DNA of 64,000 bases, from NCBI GenBank assembly GCA_019359435.1, contig JAHHHI010000080.1, positions 21,588-85,587 on the forward strand, written 5' to 3'. Shown here in pieces: positions 45,478-55,185 of the stretch. The stretch is from Kaiparowitsia implicata GSE-PSE-MK54-09C (GTDB lineage Bacteria > Cyanobacteriota > Cyanobacteriia > Elainellales > Elainellaceae). Below the pieces are notes generated by a model. It worked only from the letters and a program-made list of their open reading frames with translations, made no database searches and was not told where the DNA came from. The position numbers were made by a program, and so were the translations under genes. The number at the start of each line of letters is the position of its first letter. Positions within the stretch are counted from its first letter, which is position 1.

Positions 45478-45845
45478 GCACTATCCAATGGGTGTGGCTT
45501 GCCCTTGATGCAGAGACCCGTAAAATCGTTGGTGTCTGCGTGGGCGACCGTTCCCGTCGCACCGCAAAGCATCTGTAGCAATCGTTGCCTGCGGTGTATC
45601 GCCAGTGCGCGGTTTGCTACACCGACTTTTGGCAGGCGTATGAGCAGGTGTTACCGAGCAATCGGCATCGAGCTGTCAGAAACGAAACGGGCAAGACCAA
45701 CTCTATTGAACGATTCAATAACACTCTTAGGCAACGCGTCGGGCGGTTGGTGCAGAAAACCCTATCATTCTCGAAGAAGTTGAGCAATCACATCGGCGCG
45801 TTTTGGTGCTTTGTGCATCATTACCATGCCTCACTCCCCTCCTAA
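45478..45845 (+). pseudogene. IS1-family transposase C-terminal fragment 2, with internal stop
   Basis: Reads WVWLALDAETRKIVGVCVGD, then RSRRTAKHL, a TAG stop, then QSLPAVYRQCAVCYTDFWQAY, VLPSNRHRAVRNETGKTNSI, ERFNNTLRQRVGRLVQKTLS and FSKKLSNHIGAFWCFVHHYH. It includes catalytic DDE-type segments (YTDFW, ERFNN). The N-terminal half is missing. It differs from fragment 1 and from the 8583/11845 type, so it represents another IS1-family lineage. Confidence 0.85.
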
Positions 45846-46004
45846 CCATTACTATACAGCAATACCCTTTTGTCAATCTGTGGAATGTCAGTTCAAATGC
45901 TATTGCTAAAGTTCTCACGTTGGGGACAAGGCTTATGCGTCATCATCTCTTAGGGTTAGCGTGATTATTTTTAGTGTGAGTTGTCTTTGGCATGATAGGA
46001 GATC
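45846..46004. other. Intergenic remainder after IS1 debris
   Basis: Short stretch without recognised element; the promoter of neither flanking gene is obvious. Confidence 0.3.
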
Positions 46005-46193
46005 TCACTCCTCATACTCGGTGGCAATATCAATTTCCAGCGTGTCTTCATTTACATGAATATAGAGGATGTTAGGCCGACAACACACCTGACAATCTTC
46101 GACATAAGACTGGCTTCCTCCTGCACTCAAATCAATAAACGTGGTGCTAGGTTCGCCGCAGAACGCGCAGTAGAAATCGGCGGTGGATTGCAT
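46005..46193 (-). CDS. CPXCG-motif cysteine-rich small protein
   Basis: A 62-residue protein: MQSTADFYCAFCGEPSTTFIDLS, then GGSQSYVEDCQVCCRPNILYIHV. The two Cys-x-x-Cys pairs (CAFCG and CQVCC) probably bind one zinc ion. It belongs to the widespread CPXCG family of unknown function. The gene lies 6 bp after the stop of the AI-2E-type permease gene on the same strand, so it is almost surely cotranscribed with it. Confidence 0.9.
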   Translation of the reverse strand: MQSTADFYCAFCGEPSTTFIDLSAGGSQSYVEDCQVCCRPNILYIHVNEDTLEIDIATEYEE

Positions 46194-46199
46194 AGATGG

Positions 46200-47408
46200 C
46201 TAGGCCGAGGGAGATGAGGGTAGATCTGGGTTATTGGGTGTGGGCTCTGATGGAAAATCGCTACTGGTTGTAGACGGAATGATGAGGATAGATTGATCGT
46301 CGTGCAGAGTCGATGTGCGATCGCCCCCACCCTCGCGCGCCATACTCCCTGTCACCATCGTAACGGGCGCATCCTGCCATTGATCCAACACATCCTTAAC
46401 CAAAATCTCTTGCACCATAACCCGCACAATAATCAGCAGCGGCACCGCTAAAAAGAGACCCAAAAAACCAAAAAAAGACGCAAATACAATCTGCGCTAGC
46501 AGCGTCACCGCAGGTAGGAGTGACAATTGCTGCCCCATCACCATAGGTACTAGCAAGAAACTTTCTAACTGCTGCATCAATGCATAGGCCACAATCACCG
46601 CCGCTGCTTTCCAAGGCGCATCGACCAGAGCAATGGTAGCAGGAAAAATAGTAGCTAGCGTTGGCCCTAAATTTGGAATTGCTTCTAACAGCGCAGCTAG
46701 CAGTGCATTGGCAAACACTAACCGCACCCCCAACACTGACAAAATAATACCGCTGGTGATCCCCACTACCACCATGGTGATTAAGGTTCCGATAATCCAG
46801 CCCATCAAATCATCTTCACAAAGGGTCAGGATCTCATCGGCACGGCGGCGATAAAACGAAGGAACCAGTCGAATAAAGCCGCGCCGATAGGGGTGGGGAT
46901 TTAGCGCTAACATTAACGTCAGCACAAAGGTGAGCAATGTACTCACCGTGACATTAAAAAAGTCGCTAAACAGCCGAAAAAAGTTATTAGCAAGGGTTGT
47001 GGTTAGCGGCTGAATTTGAGCAATTACATTGTCAAAGGTTGGAATAAATTCTGTAATGTTTCCCGGCAGTTGCCCAGCAAGTTCAGTGATACGCGCTTCG
47101 AGTTGGCTAAACCCTTGAGGCAGCAGCTGAATTAATTCCTGAAATTGATCAATAAAGGGCGGCACAATGAGCGCAACGGTAATCACCAAAAAGGTGATTG
47201 TCCCCCCAACAGATAAAGCAATGGCTAGACCCCGCTTTATCCCTGAACGCTGTAATCGGTGCACCAAACGGTTAAGCGCTGCCGCAAAGATGACGGCGAT
47301 AAACAGCAGCAGCAGCAGTTGCCGAATTTCCCACAGAATGTACAGAGCAATGACGAAGACAACCAATCCCATCCACTGCGCAAAGTTCATGCCTGACGTT
47401 TTCATCAC
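46200..47408 (-). CDS. AI-2E transporter family (PerM/YdiK-type) permease
   Basis: A 402-residue membrane protein with about eight hydrophobic segments. Landmarks are LWEIRQLLLLLFIAVIFAAALN, IALSVGGTITFLVITVALIVPP, GWIIGTLITMVVVGITSGIIL and the C-terminal LLEAIPNLGPTLATIFPATI with LVPMVMGQQLSLLPAVTLLAQIV. The C-terminal tail (about 345-402) is hydrophilic and Pro/Ser-rich. The family is named for autoinducer-2 export in E. coli, but many members move other substrates (e.g. Na+/H+ exchange), so the role here is unknown. Followed by the CPXCG gene. Confidence 0.92.
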   Translation of the reverse strand: MMKTSGMNFAQWMGLVVFVIALYILWEIRQLLLLLFIAVIFAAALNRLVHRLQRSGIKRGLAIALSVGGTITFLVITVALIVPPFIDQFQELIQLLPQGFSQLEARITELAGQLPGNITEFIPTFDNVIAQIQPLTTTLANNFFRLFSDFFNVTVSTLLTFVLTLMLALNPHPYRRGFIRLVPSFYRRRADEILTLCEDDLMGWIIGTLITMVVVGITSGIILSVLGVRLVFANALLAALLEAIPNLGPTLATIFPATIALVDAPWKAAAVIVAYALMQQLESFLLVPMVMGQQLSLLPAVTLLAQIVFASFFGFLGLFLAVPLLIIVRVMVQEILVKDVLDQWQDAPVTMVTGSMAREGGGDRTSTLHDDQSILIIPSTTSSDFPSEPTPNNPDLPSSPSA

Positions 47409-47644
47409 CTTATCTCTCCACCGAGCTAACGATGCTTATCTCCCTGAGTAGTACATCAGTAAGAATGATTGAGTTGCACAAAGGTGTGGCCCTCTCACGA
47501 CCAAATCATTCGAAATACCACCATCTCCCTATGAATGGGCTAGCCTTTAGAACAGAAAAACAACGAGTGCCTCTTAGTTTTGCAGTTTTGCAAGTCACCC
47601 CTCATCCTCTAGCGCCTCTTCGACAAGCTCAGGACATCGCTTTT

Positions 47645-47701
47645 CCCAAGTCGGGGTTCAAGAAGGTTTTGGGGCACCGTGCATCGCGCGATGCCTCAAA
47701 T
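47645..47701 (+). repeat. Family 1 remnant
   Basis: AAGTCGGGGTTCAAGAAGGT, followed by TTTGGGGCACCGTGCATCG and CGCGATGCCTCAAA. This is the left terminus and first palindrome of family 1, with several unpaired changes. The right half is missing. Confidence 0.6.
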
Positions 47702-47912
47702 CTTACGTTGGATGACAGCGATTTTCGCTGGAGTGAGACACGATTTTTTTTGAGAACGCCGTGCAGAACTTGGATCTCTTAAAAATACCTTGGTTTAGCG
47801 CAATTGAGAATCACTATAGGCAATGCCACGCTGATTCACCCTGGCATTACCTTTGCATCAAATGGTGAATTCGCGTATTGACCCTCCGATACACCCAGAG
47901 GATTAATTTTCT

Positions 47913-48005
47913 TAGGACTTACGCAATTAGACGGTTTTAGGGAGGCTAAGCTTCCCTAAAACCGTCCAAGATTCCCAGGACGCCGCACGAAGTGCGTAAG
48001 TCCTG
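47913..48005 (+). repeat. Family 2 palindromic element, full 93-bp copy
   Basis: Starts TAGGACTTACGCAATTAGAC and ends GAAGTGCGTAAGTCCTG, so its tips (AGGACTTACGCA) are inverted. The stem has arms GACGGTTTTAGGGAGGCT (47930-47947) and AGCTTCCCTAAAACCGTC (47949-47966). It is flanked by TTTCT on both sides (47908-47912, 48006-48010), a probable 5-bp target duplication. Confidence 0.8.
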
Positions 48006-48323
48006 TTTCTAATGAACTCTGTGTGTAATTGCGGCGTTCTACAGCACTTGAAACGCTAGTTAATGTGTTGAGTATTGTGGAACCCGCGCATAGTGAGAGT
48101 TCCACAATACCAATGGGTTTAATTAATTCGATAGATGAACTAGGGATTGCAGTGAGCAGCGGTGAGCGCTAGCTATTTCGCAAGCTAGGAGAACGTTCGC
48201 GGCACGTAGGCTGTCTGGGCGTTAGCTGGGCGATCGCCCAATCCAGCGACTAGCCTGACGAAAAACAGACTTGCTGGATTGGGCCATACTACATCTGCAC
48301 GAGAGAACCGCCCGCAAGACGCC

Positions 48324-49619
<1,296 letters not shown>

Positions 49620-49696
49620 TTAGCACACTTCATTTGCTGGTCAATAATTGCTTGTCGATATCGTCCATCGTCCGACCTGTAGCCGCCGCTTCCATC

Positions 49697-49732
49697 GTGC
49701 AACCCAACGCATGAGTGCAACCCAACGCATGA
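49697..49732 (+). repeat. 18-bp tandem duplication
   Basis: GTGCAACCCAACGCATGA occurs twice in direct succession (49697-49714, 49715-49732). It lies upstream of eno in an otherwise featureless 385-bp intergenic region (49605-49990). Confidence 0.8.
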
Positions 49733-49990
49733 CTGAAAGTCCCATTCATTCTGCAAATTTCAAATCACTAAGAGGATTAGGCTAACGAATGCTAGGTCAT
49801 GACGGCACGCGGAACAAACTCATCCACAATTTACGACACTGATTAGATTAGCTGTGTATTGTCAGCCACTACCAAGCCGCTGCCCCTACTCTGTTGAATC
49901 GATTGCCTGGGCCGACTCAGAGGTGGAGATGCCACCTACAATACTCCCTAAGGCAGGCTACTCAAAATTCTCATCGGTGTGTAGGACTAT

Positions 49991-51559
49991 CTAATCGTCG
50001 CTCTCCAGCACGAGATCCATCAACGGGGTGAGCTCTTGCTTTAGTCGGCCAGACCGCACCAGCTCAGCATAAGTATTGGCCTCCACCCCTGCCAGTTCCT
50101 CCTGAAATTGTTCCGCAATATAGTCCATCAGGTTCGGATGCTCGCCCTTGAGCTTTTCGATTTTCTCCTGAGTCTGATCAATTTCGTTGCGAATCAGCGT
50201 CTCTTGATAGCGATAGAAGTCTGGCTCTAAATCAGGGCGCTCATCCGCTTTGAGATGGGCAAGCACTTTGCCTAGGGCAAACTGGCGCGCTGCAAGTTCA
50301 ACATAGGTTTGTTGCAACAGTTGGTCACCCAGCAGCTTTAAGGATTTCATTAACGGCTTTACCGTTAAGCCCTGCACCAACAGCGTAAACAGCACCACCC
50401 CAAACACGGTTGAGATAACTAAATTGCGCTCTTGCAGCACTTCTGGAATGCTGAGCGCTAGTGCAATCGACACAGTGCCGCGAATGCCACTCCACCACAG
50501 CACGGTTTGCTCCGACACTGGAATATCGATGGGGTCAATGCGATTGCTGATGCCACAGAGCACAAATACGGCGATCGCCCGCGTCACGAGCAGCCCCAAA
50601 ATTGCCACCCCAATCATCCCTAAATTTTCGAGCAACCCCTCATAGCGGATTTGGTCACCCACCAGCAAAAACACAATCGAGTTAATAAAAAACGCCAAAA
50701 ACTCCCAAAATTCGCTCACGACCACCCGCGTTCGGGGACTCATGCCAATGCGCGACCCATAGTTGCCCAGCACCAGCCCTGCTACCACCACCCCAATCAC
50801 ACCAGAGCCGCCCAGATCTTCGGTCACCAAGTAGGTTGCATAGGTCGCCACCAACGTCAGCGACTGTTCTACCAAGGGCGAATCAAACCGCTGCGTTAGG
50901 TAAGAGATGCCAAACCCAATCACCGCCCCCACGGCAATGCCAATGCCGACGACCACCACCACTTGCAAGATCACCGACCGCACGCTCAATTGAACCGTGC
51001 CCAACGGCAGCCCCACCAAAAAGCCAAAAGCCACCACCGCCATGCCGTCGTTAAACAGGCTTTCTCCTTCGGTAATCGTAGCCAAGCGGCTGCCGCCGAT
51101 GCCTAAATCCTTGAATAGCGCCGTTACCGATACCGGATCTGTAGCAGCTAGGCTGGCACCAATGAGCAGCGCCGTTGTCAGAGAGAGACCCGCTAATTGG
51201 TTGAGGCCCAGAGCAATGCCCAAGACCGAAATCAACACGCCAAACAGCGCCATCAACGTGATGGGTACCAGGCAGCGCTTGAGCGCCGCCCACTCCAGAT
51301 TCCAGGCTGCTTCAAACAGCAGCGGCGGCAAAAAAATGATGAGAATGAGCTCTGGTGAAAGCTCCACTAGGCGGATGTCAACAAACGCCAAGGCTAGACC
51401 GACCATCACTAGCACTAGAGTATAGGGGGCGACTCGCAGCCGCCCCACCATTTGAGTTAGGGCGGCAACGCTCAATGCTACAGATAGCACCAGCACAAAC
51501 TGTTTGAGGGCAACCTCAATGGCTACCTCCGATGATGCAATGGGTGCAGTCTCAAGCAT
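49991..51559 (-). CDS. CPA1-family sodium/proton antiporter
   Basis: About 523 residues from ATG 51559, with AGGA ahead of it; longer starts (to 51595) are possible. Roughly twelve membrane helices. Landmarks are LILIIFLPPLLFEAAWNLEW (FFxxLLPPI-like box of CPA1), ALLIGASLAATDPVSVTALFKDLG with the conserved Asp-Pro pair, GESLFNDGMAVVAFGFLVGL (paired acidic residues of the NhaP type) and WWSGIRGTVSIALALSIP. A hydrophilic C-terminal domain (about 410-523) is helical. Exports Na+ in exchange for H+, important in alkaline or saline conditions. Monocistronic. Confidence 0.93.
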   Translation of the reverse strand: MLETAPIASSEVAIEVALKQFVLVLSVALSVAALTQMVGRLRVAPYTLVLVMVGLALAFVDIRLVELSPELILIIFLPPLLFEAAWNLEWAALKRCLVPITLMALFGVLISVLGIALGLNQLAGLSLTTALLIGASLAATDPVSVTALFKDLGIGGSRLATITEGESLFNDGMAVVAFGFLVGLPLGTVQLSVRSVILQVVVVVGIGIAVGAVIGFGISYLTQRFDSPLVEQSLTLVATYATYLVTEDLGGSGVIGVVVAGLVLGNYGSRIGMSPRTRVVVSEFWEFLAFFINSIVFLLVGDQIRYEGLLENLGMIGVAILGLLVTRAIAVFVLCGISNRIDPIDIPVSEQTVLWWSGIRGTVSIALALSIPEVLQERNLVISTVFGVVLFTLLVQGLTVKPLMKSLKLLGDQLLQQTYVELAARQFALGKVLAHLKADERPDLEPDFYRYQETLIRNEIDQTQEKIEKLKGEHPNLMDYIAEQFQEELAGVEANTYAELVRSGRLKQELTPLMDLVLESDD

Positions 51560-51831
51560 AATCATCCTGTATCCAGCCCTCTGCAATTGAAACAATTAGA
51601 ACCATAGTGAAGACGGAATTTTCTCTAAGAGCCTATCTCAAAACATTCACCTGGAAAACTATGCAGGGCGTGAAATTGCGTAGTTTTTAGCAGACTTTGA
51701 GTAGATTTTTGAGGTGAACCTCGCGACGATTCTAGAGAATAGGACACATTGGACTCGGAAATCTTTGATGCATCGGAAGTTTTTTTGGTTTAATAAAGCT
51801 GCACGCCTAGCCACTTACTGCGGATACCGTT

Positions 51832-52200
51832 ATGGCTTTTTTGCTTCCAATCATTATCACAACGTTAGTGATGGCCATCAGCCTGATTATCGTGTCTAAA
51901 CTGCCCCTTGGGGTGCAGGTTGACTCGTTTGGCAGCTCGCTGCTGGCGGGGCTAGTGCTGGGCATCCTTAATGCCTTAGTACGCCCGGTGACGGCCTCTG
52001 TATTTTTGAATGTGATTTCGTTAGGGTTGGTCTCGCTGCTGCTGAATGCCATTGTGTTTGGTCTGGCAGCGGTGCTGGTGTCGGGCTTCCGTCTGCGCTG
52101 GGGTTTTTTGAGCGCAATTTTGGGGGGGCTGGCTCTGGCTATTGTTTACTCTGTGCTTGATCGCATTTTGCTCAGCATCGGGCTGATTGCGGCAGGCTGA
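51832..52200 (+). CDS. Phage-holin-family/YvlD-like small membrane protein
   Basis: A 122-residue protein with four hydrophobic helices: MAFLLPIIITTLVMAISLII, SLLAGLVLGILNALVRPV, VISLGLVSLLLNAIVFGLAA and LGGLALAIVYSVLDRILLSI. The LNALVRPV and LNAIVFGLAA segments are the signature of the 'phage holin family' (YvlD type), mostly chromosomal membrane proteins without proven holin activity. It is not near any lysis or phage gene. Start ATG 51832. Confidence 0.85.
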   Translation: MAFLLPIIITTLVMAISLIIVSKLPLGVQVDSFGSSLLAGLVLGILNALVRPVTASVFLNVISLGLVSLLLNAIVFGLAAVLVSGFRLRWGFLSAILGGLALAIVYSVLDRILLSIGLIAAG

Positions 52201-52203
52201 CTG

Positions 52204-52248
52204 CAACGGGCTGTGATTCAACGGGCTGTGATTCAACGGGCTGATAAT
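52204..52248 (+). repeat. 15-bp unit repeated three times
   Basis: CAACGGGCTGTGATT at 52204-52218 and 52219-52233, then CAACGGGCTGATAAT at 52234-52248. It starts just after the stop of the small membrane protein gene. Confidence 0.8.
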
Positions 52249-52314
52249 CTGTTGGGCAGGGCTGAATCTCAAGCAAAAAACCGAATTAAACATCTAGCAA
52301 AGTACATCAACAGC

Positions 52315-52359
52315 ACGCCCAGCTCTTCACATGGCAAAACATGGCAAAGAACTGGGCGT
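52315..52359. terminator. Hairpin between convergent genes
   Basis: ACGCCCAG with CTGGGCGT, extended by CTCTT/AAGA, around a loop with two ATGGCAAA units. It lies between the holin-like gene (plus) and gap2 (minus), so it may end both transcripts. Confidence 0.5.
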
Positions 52360-52469
52360 ACTATTAGCAAGTTGTTTGAATAGGTTGGACGGATGAGGGG
52401 GAGCAGAGGGCGATCGCCCCTACTCTCCTCTTAATCCCTCATTCTAGGAACCCTTATCCTAGGAACAAA

Positions 52470-53483
52470 CTAAGCGACCCACTTTTGAGCCACGGTTTCC
52501 GCTAGATCGACTACCCGCTGGCTATAGCCCCACTCGTTGTCATACCAGGCCAAAATCTTCACCAGATCACCGCCCATCACCATCGTCAGACTGGCATCCA
52601 CAATTGAGGATTCATCAGTTTTACGATAGTCCGTAGACACAAGCTGCAGGTCGCTGTAGGCTAAGACGCCCTTTAACTCGCCTTCTGCCGACGCTTTAAG
52701 CGCTTCGTTGACCTGCTCGGCAATCGTAGGCTTGGATACCTGAACCACCAAATCCACAACCGACACGTTGGGGGTAGGCACCCGCAGGGCAATGCCGTTG
52801 AGCTTGCCCGCCATTTCAGGCATCACCAACGACACCGCCTTTGCGGCTCCGGTGGTGGTCGGCACAATGTTCATGGCGGCTGCACGCGCCCGTCGCAAAT
52901 CGCGATGGCTTGCATCCAGTAGCCGCTGGTCGCCCGTGTAGCTGTGGGTGGTGGTCATCGTCCCTTTCACGATGCCAAACGATTCGTTGAGCACTTTCAC
53001 AATGGGCGCAAGGCAGTTGGTGGTACAGCTCGCGTTGCTGATGATGTTGTCCGTTGCATGCTCATAGCCGTGGTGATTAACACCAACCACATAGGTTTGA
53101 ATATCGCCCTTGCCGGGTGCGGTAATCAGCACCTTCTTGGCACCTGCGGTAATGTGCTTGGATGCGCCTTCACGATTGGTGAATACGCCAGTTGATTCAA
53201 TCACAAGGTCAATATCCCACTCGCCCCACGGCAAATTTAGCGGGTTGCGGTCAGACACACACTTAATGGTTTTGCCATTGACGATGATGGTGCCGTCTCC
53301 GGCGCTGATATCCGCCTCACACTTGCCGAGCATTGTGTCATACTTCAGCAAATGCGCGTTGGTTTGGGGATCGGAGGTGTCGTTGATAGCGACGATTTCG
53401 AACTGGCTGTCACTTCTAGTCAACCAGCAGCGCAAAAAATTTCGCCCGATGCGCCCAAAGCCGTTAATTGCAACTCTAATCAC
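52470..53483 (-). CDS. gap2: Glyceraldehyde-3-phosphate dehydrogenase, Gap2 type
   Basis: A 337-residue enzyme. [20 protein letters not shown] is the dinucleotide-binding start. The catalytic Cys lies in [12 protein letters not shown] and the catalytic His in [11 protein letters not shown]. The segment [19 protein letters not shown] matches the photosynthetic Gap2 class, which accepts NADPH and drives the Calvin cycle reductive step in cyanobacteria and plastids. Catabolic Gap1 differs here. Full length. Start ATG 53483; monocistronic. Confidence 0.95.
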   Translation of the reverse strand: MIRVAINGFGRIGRNFLRCWLTRSDSQFEIVAINDTSDPQTNAHLLKYDTMLGKCEADISAGDGTIIVNGKTIKCVSDRNPLNLPWGEWDIDLVIESTGVFTNREGASKHITAGAKKVLITAPGKGDIQTYVVGVNHHGYEHATDNIISNASCTTNCLAPIVKVLNESFGIVKGTMTTTHSYTGDQRLLDASHRDLRRARAAAMNIVPTTTGAAKAVSLVMPEMAGKLNGIALRVPTPNVSVVDLVVQVSKPTIAEQVNEALKASAEGELKGVLAYSDLQLVSTDYRKTDESSIVDASLTMVMGGDLVKILAWYDNEWGYSQRVVDLAETVAQKWVA

Positions 53484-53886
53484 TGCGTCTTGCCCTCTAC
53501 ATACATTTAAAATTGCCAGTATTGGAACAGATCATACACTTATAGGAGGAACCCTCTCAAGAGTTGTTGGAAGTCGGCAATTTCGTTCAATTTTCAGGAG
53601 CAGGGGAAACGAACTGCTAAAATCGGTTGGTTTTCAAGGGCGATCGCCCCGCTACCAGCATTTTCGTAGCATCCTCCCGACAAATTCGTGGGGATCACTG
53701 CGGGATCATGACTGGGTACCCGAACAAAGACCCTCTTTGGATGAAGCCTTTTGATCAGACTACGGCACACTAGAGGGTGCTAAACCAGAGGATGCAAGCC
53801 ACGGCAGACTATTAGCGCCCTGTTAACCCAAGCCGTTTAAGGTTAGAGCATCCGACATACATCATCCATGATTGAGTGAGGGGATT
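53484..53886. other. Divergent promoter region
   Basis: About 400 bp between gap2 and the YbjN-like gene, with one HIP1-like site near 53640. No further element recognised. It should hold the gap2 promoter. Confidence 0.4.
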
Positions 53887-54342
53887 ATGAACGCTGAAGC
53901 CACACAGAACTATGATTTTGACCAAGCCAGCTCAGAGCTGAACTATGTCGATGTAATTGAGACCGTCATTTCTAGCTTGCAGGATGACCAGAGTGCGATG
54001 GTGAGCCACTCTGAGCAAGGGCATCTGTGGAAATTTCGCTATGGCACGATTGAGGTGTATGTGCAACTGTCTGGCTCAACCGAGGAAGACATGCTCACCC
54101 TTTGGTCGCCGGTGATGTCGCTGCCTGCCAAAGATGAACCCGCCCTCATGCGAAAACTGCTAGAGCTAAACTGGACAAGCACGTTTGAGGCTCATTTTGG
54201 CATTATGGATAACCAAGTTATTGTGTCGGCGCAGCGCAATCTAGAAGGGCTAACTCCGGCAGAAGTCTCTCGCAATATCACGATTGTGGCTACCATTGCT
54301 GACAATTATGATGAGCCGCTGCAAGCAGAATTTGGCGCTTAG
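53887..54342 (+). CDS. YbjN-domain protein
   Basis: About 151 residues from ATG 53887, preceded by GAGGGG. The fold pattern is that of YbjN/type III chaperone-like domains: VIETVISSLQDDQSAMV, HLWKFRYGTIEVYVQLSGSTEEDMLTLWSPVMSLP, then LMRKLLELNWTSTFEAHFGIMDNQVIVSAQRNLEGLTPAEVSRNI. Cyanobacterial members are thought to be small chaperones or stress proteins; the partner is unknown. The lipoate-ligase-like gene follows after 12 bp, so they are probably cotranscribed. Confidence 0.85.
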   Translation: MNAEATQNYDFDQASSELNYVDVIETVISSLQDDQSAMVSHSEQGHLWKFRYGTIEVYVQLSGSTEEDMLTLWSPVMSLPAKDEPALMRKLLELNWTSTFEAHFGIMDNQVIVSAQRNLEGLTPAEVSRNITIVATIADNYDEPLQAEFGA

Positions 54343-54354
54343 AAGGGGGCCGGG

Positions 54355-55125
54355 TTGAGCCAATTGGGGCAGGTGTGGCGATCGCTCCCCTATTTCACCG
54401 GGCCGGGCCGACTCCACATGGCGTTGGATGGGTGGCTGCTAGAGCAGCATCGCCAAGGGCGCTGCCCGCCCACACTGCGGTTTTACGGCTGGGAGCCGAG
54501 GGCACTGTCGCTTGGGTATCACCAGCGGCAATTTCCGGCAGAATGGCGGACGTTGACCTGGCAAGGGGCACCGATCGATCTGGTGCGGCGTCCTAGTGGC
54601 GGGCGAGCAGTGCTGCACCAAGGCGAGTTGACCTATGCACTAATCGCTTCGGGATTTGCCGCCAGCCGAATGCAGGCCTACCAAGATGTTTGCACATTCT
54701 TAATTCGAGGATGGCGATCGCTCGGCGTTGATCTAGCCTTTGGCACAGCGAGGCGAGGCTATATTCATAATCCTAACTGCTTTGGCACAGCAACGGCTGC
54801 GGATTTAGTCACCGCAGAAGGCTACAAGCTGATTGGCAGTGCCCAACTGCGGCGTGGCTCAAGCCTATTGCAGCATGGCTCTATGCGGCTTCAGCCGGAT
54901 GCCGAGCTAATGCAAAAAATTTTTGGCTCGGGGCATTCTATGTCTCCCCTAACCCTGCCACCGCCCCCAGTCACGCATCTTTCAATAGAGTCGATTCAGT
55001 CCGCGCTGATGCAGGCCGCTGTTCAGCAGTTTGGTATCACAATTGAGGAAAAGCCGCTGAGTGCAGGAGAGTGGGCCGAGGTGCGATCGCTCGCCGATGA
55101 TCCCAACTTTTCAGCGCTGGCCTAG
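54355..55125 (+). CDS. Lipoate-protein ligase/biotin ligase-fold protein
   Basis: A 256-residue LplA/BPL-fold protein from TTG 54355, with AAGGGGG a few bases upstream. The ligase signature RRPSGGRAVLHQGELTYALI (about residues 78-97) matches RRxSGGGxVxH. FYGWEPRALSLGYHQ precedes it, and the conserved Lys of the acyl-AMP site is GYKLIGSAQLRR. It probably attaches lipoate (or octanoate) to E2 or GcvH proteins, but some such proteins have other roles. Cotranscribed with the YbjN gene. No C-terminal accessory domain. Confidence 0.85.
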   Translation: MSQLGQVWRSLPYFTGPGRLHMALDGWLLEQHRQGRCPPTLRFYGWEPRALSLGYHQRQFPAEWRTLTWQGAPIDLVRRPSGGRAVLHQGELTYALIASGFAASRMQAYQDVCTFLIRGWRSLGVDLAFGTARRGYIHNPNCFGTATAADLVTAEGYKLIGSAQLRRGSSLLQHGSMRLQPDAELMQKIFGSGHSMSPLTLPPPPVTHLSIESIQSALMQAAVQQFGITIEEKPLSAGEWAEVRSLADDPNFSALA

Positions 55126-55185
55126 GCCTGAACGGGTGAGACCGTAGACGACTGCTGAGAGCGTATCGAACCGCTTGGCTAAGAA

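Larger units (their letters stand above)
47409..48323. other. Repeat-rich intergenic region
   Basis: About 900 bp between the permease and enolase genes. It holds a family 1 remnant, a full family 2 element (both listed), and a 12-bp inverted repeat GTATTGTGGAAC (48072-48083) / GTTCCACAATAC (48099-48110). No gene was recognised. Confidence 0.5.

Noticed and set aside
46200..47408. AI-2 quorum-sensing export
   Set aside because: The family name is historical; no luxS or lsr genes are in the window and family members have other substrates.
47432..47782. 116-codon frame upstream of eno
   Set aside because: It runs through a family 1 remnant and shows no protein-like conservation, so it is probably chance.
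51832..52200. Holin-like gene as evidence of a prophage
   Set aside because: The YvlD-type family is chromosomal and common; no phage, endolysin or integrase gene is near.
53110..53754. Plus-strand frame of 214 codons across the gap2 start and promoter
   Set aside because: Antisense to the highly conserved gap2 N-terminus and its upstream region; composition is that of a shadow frame.
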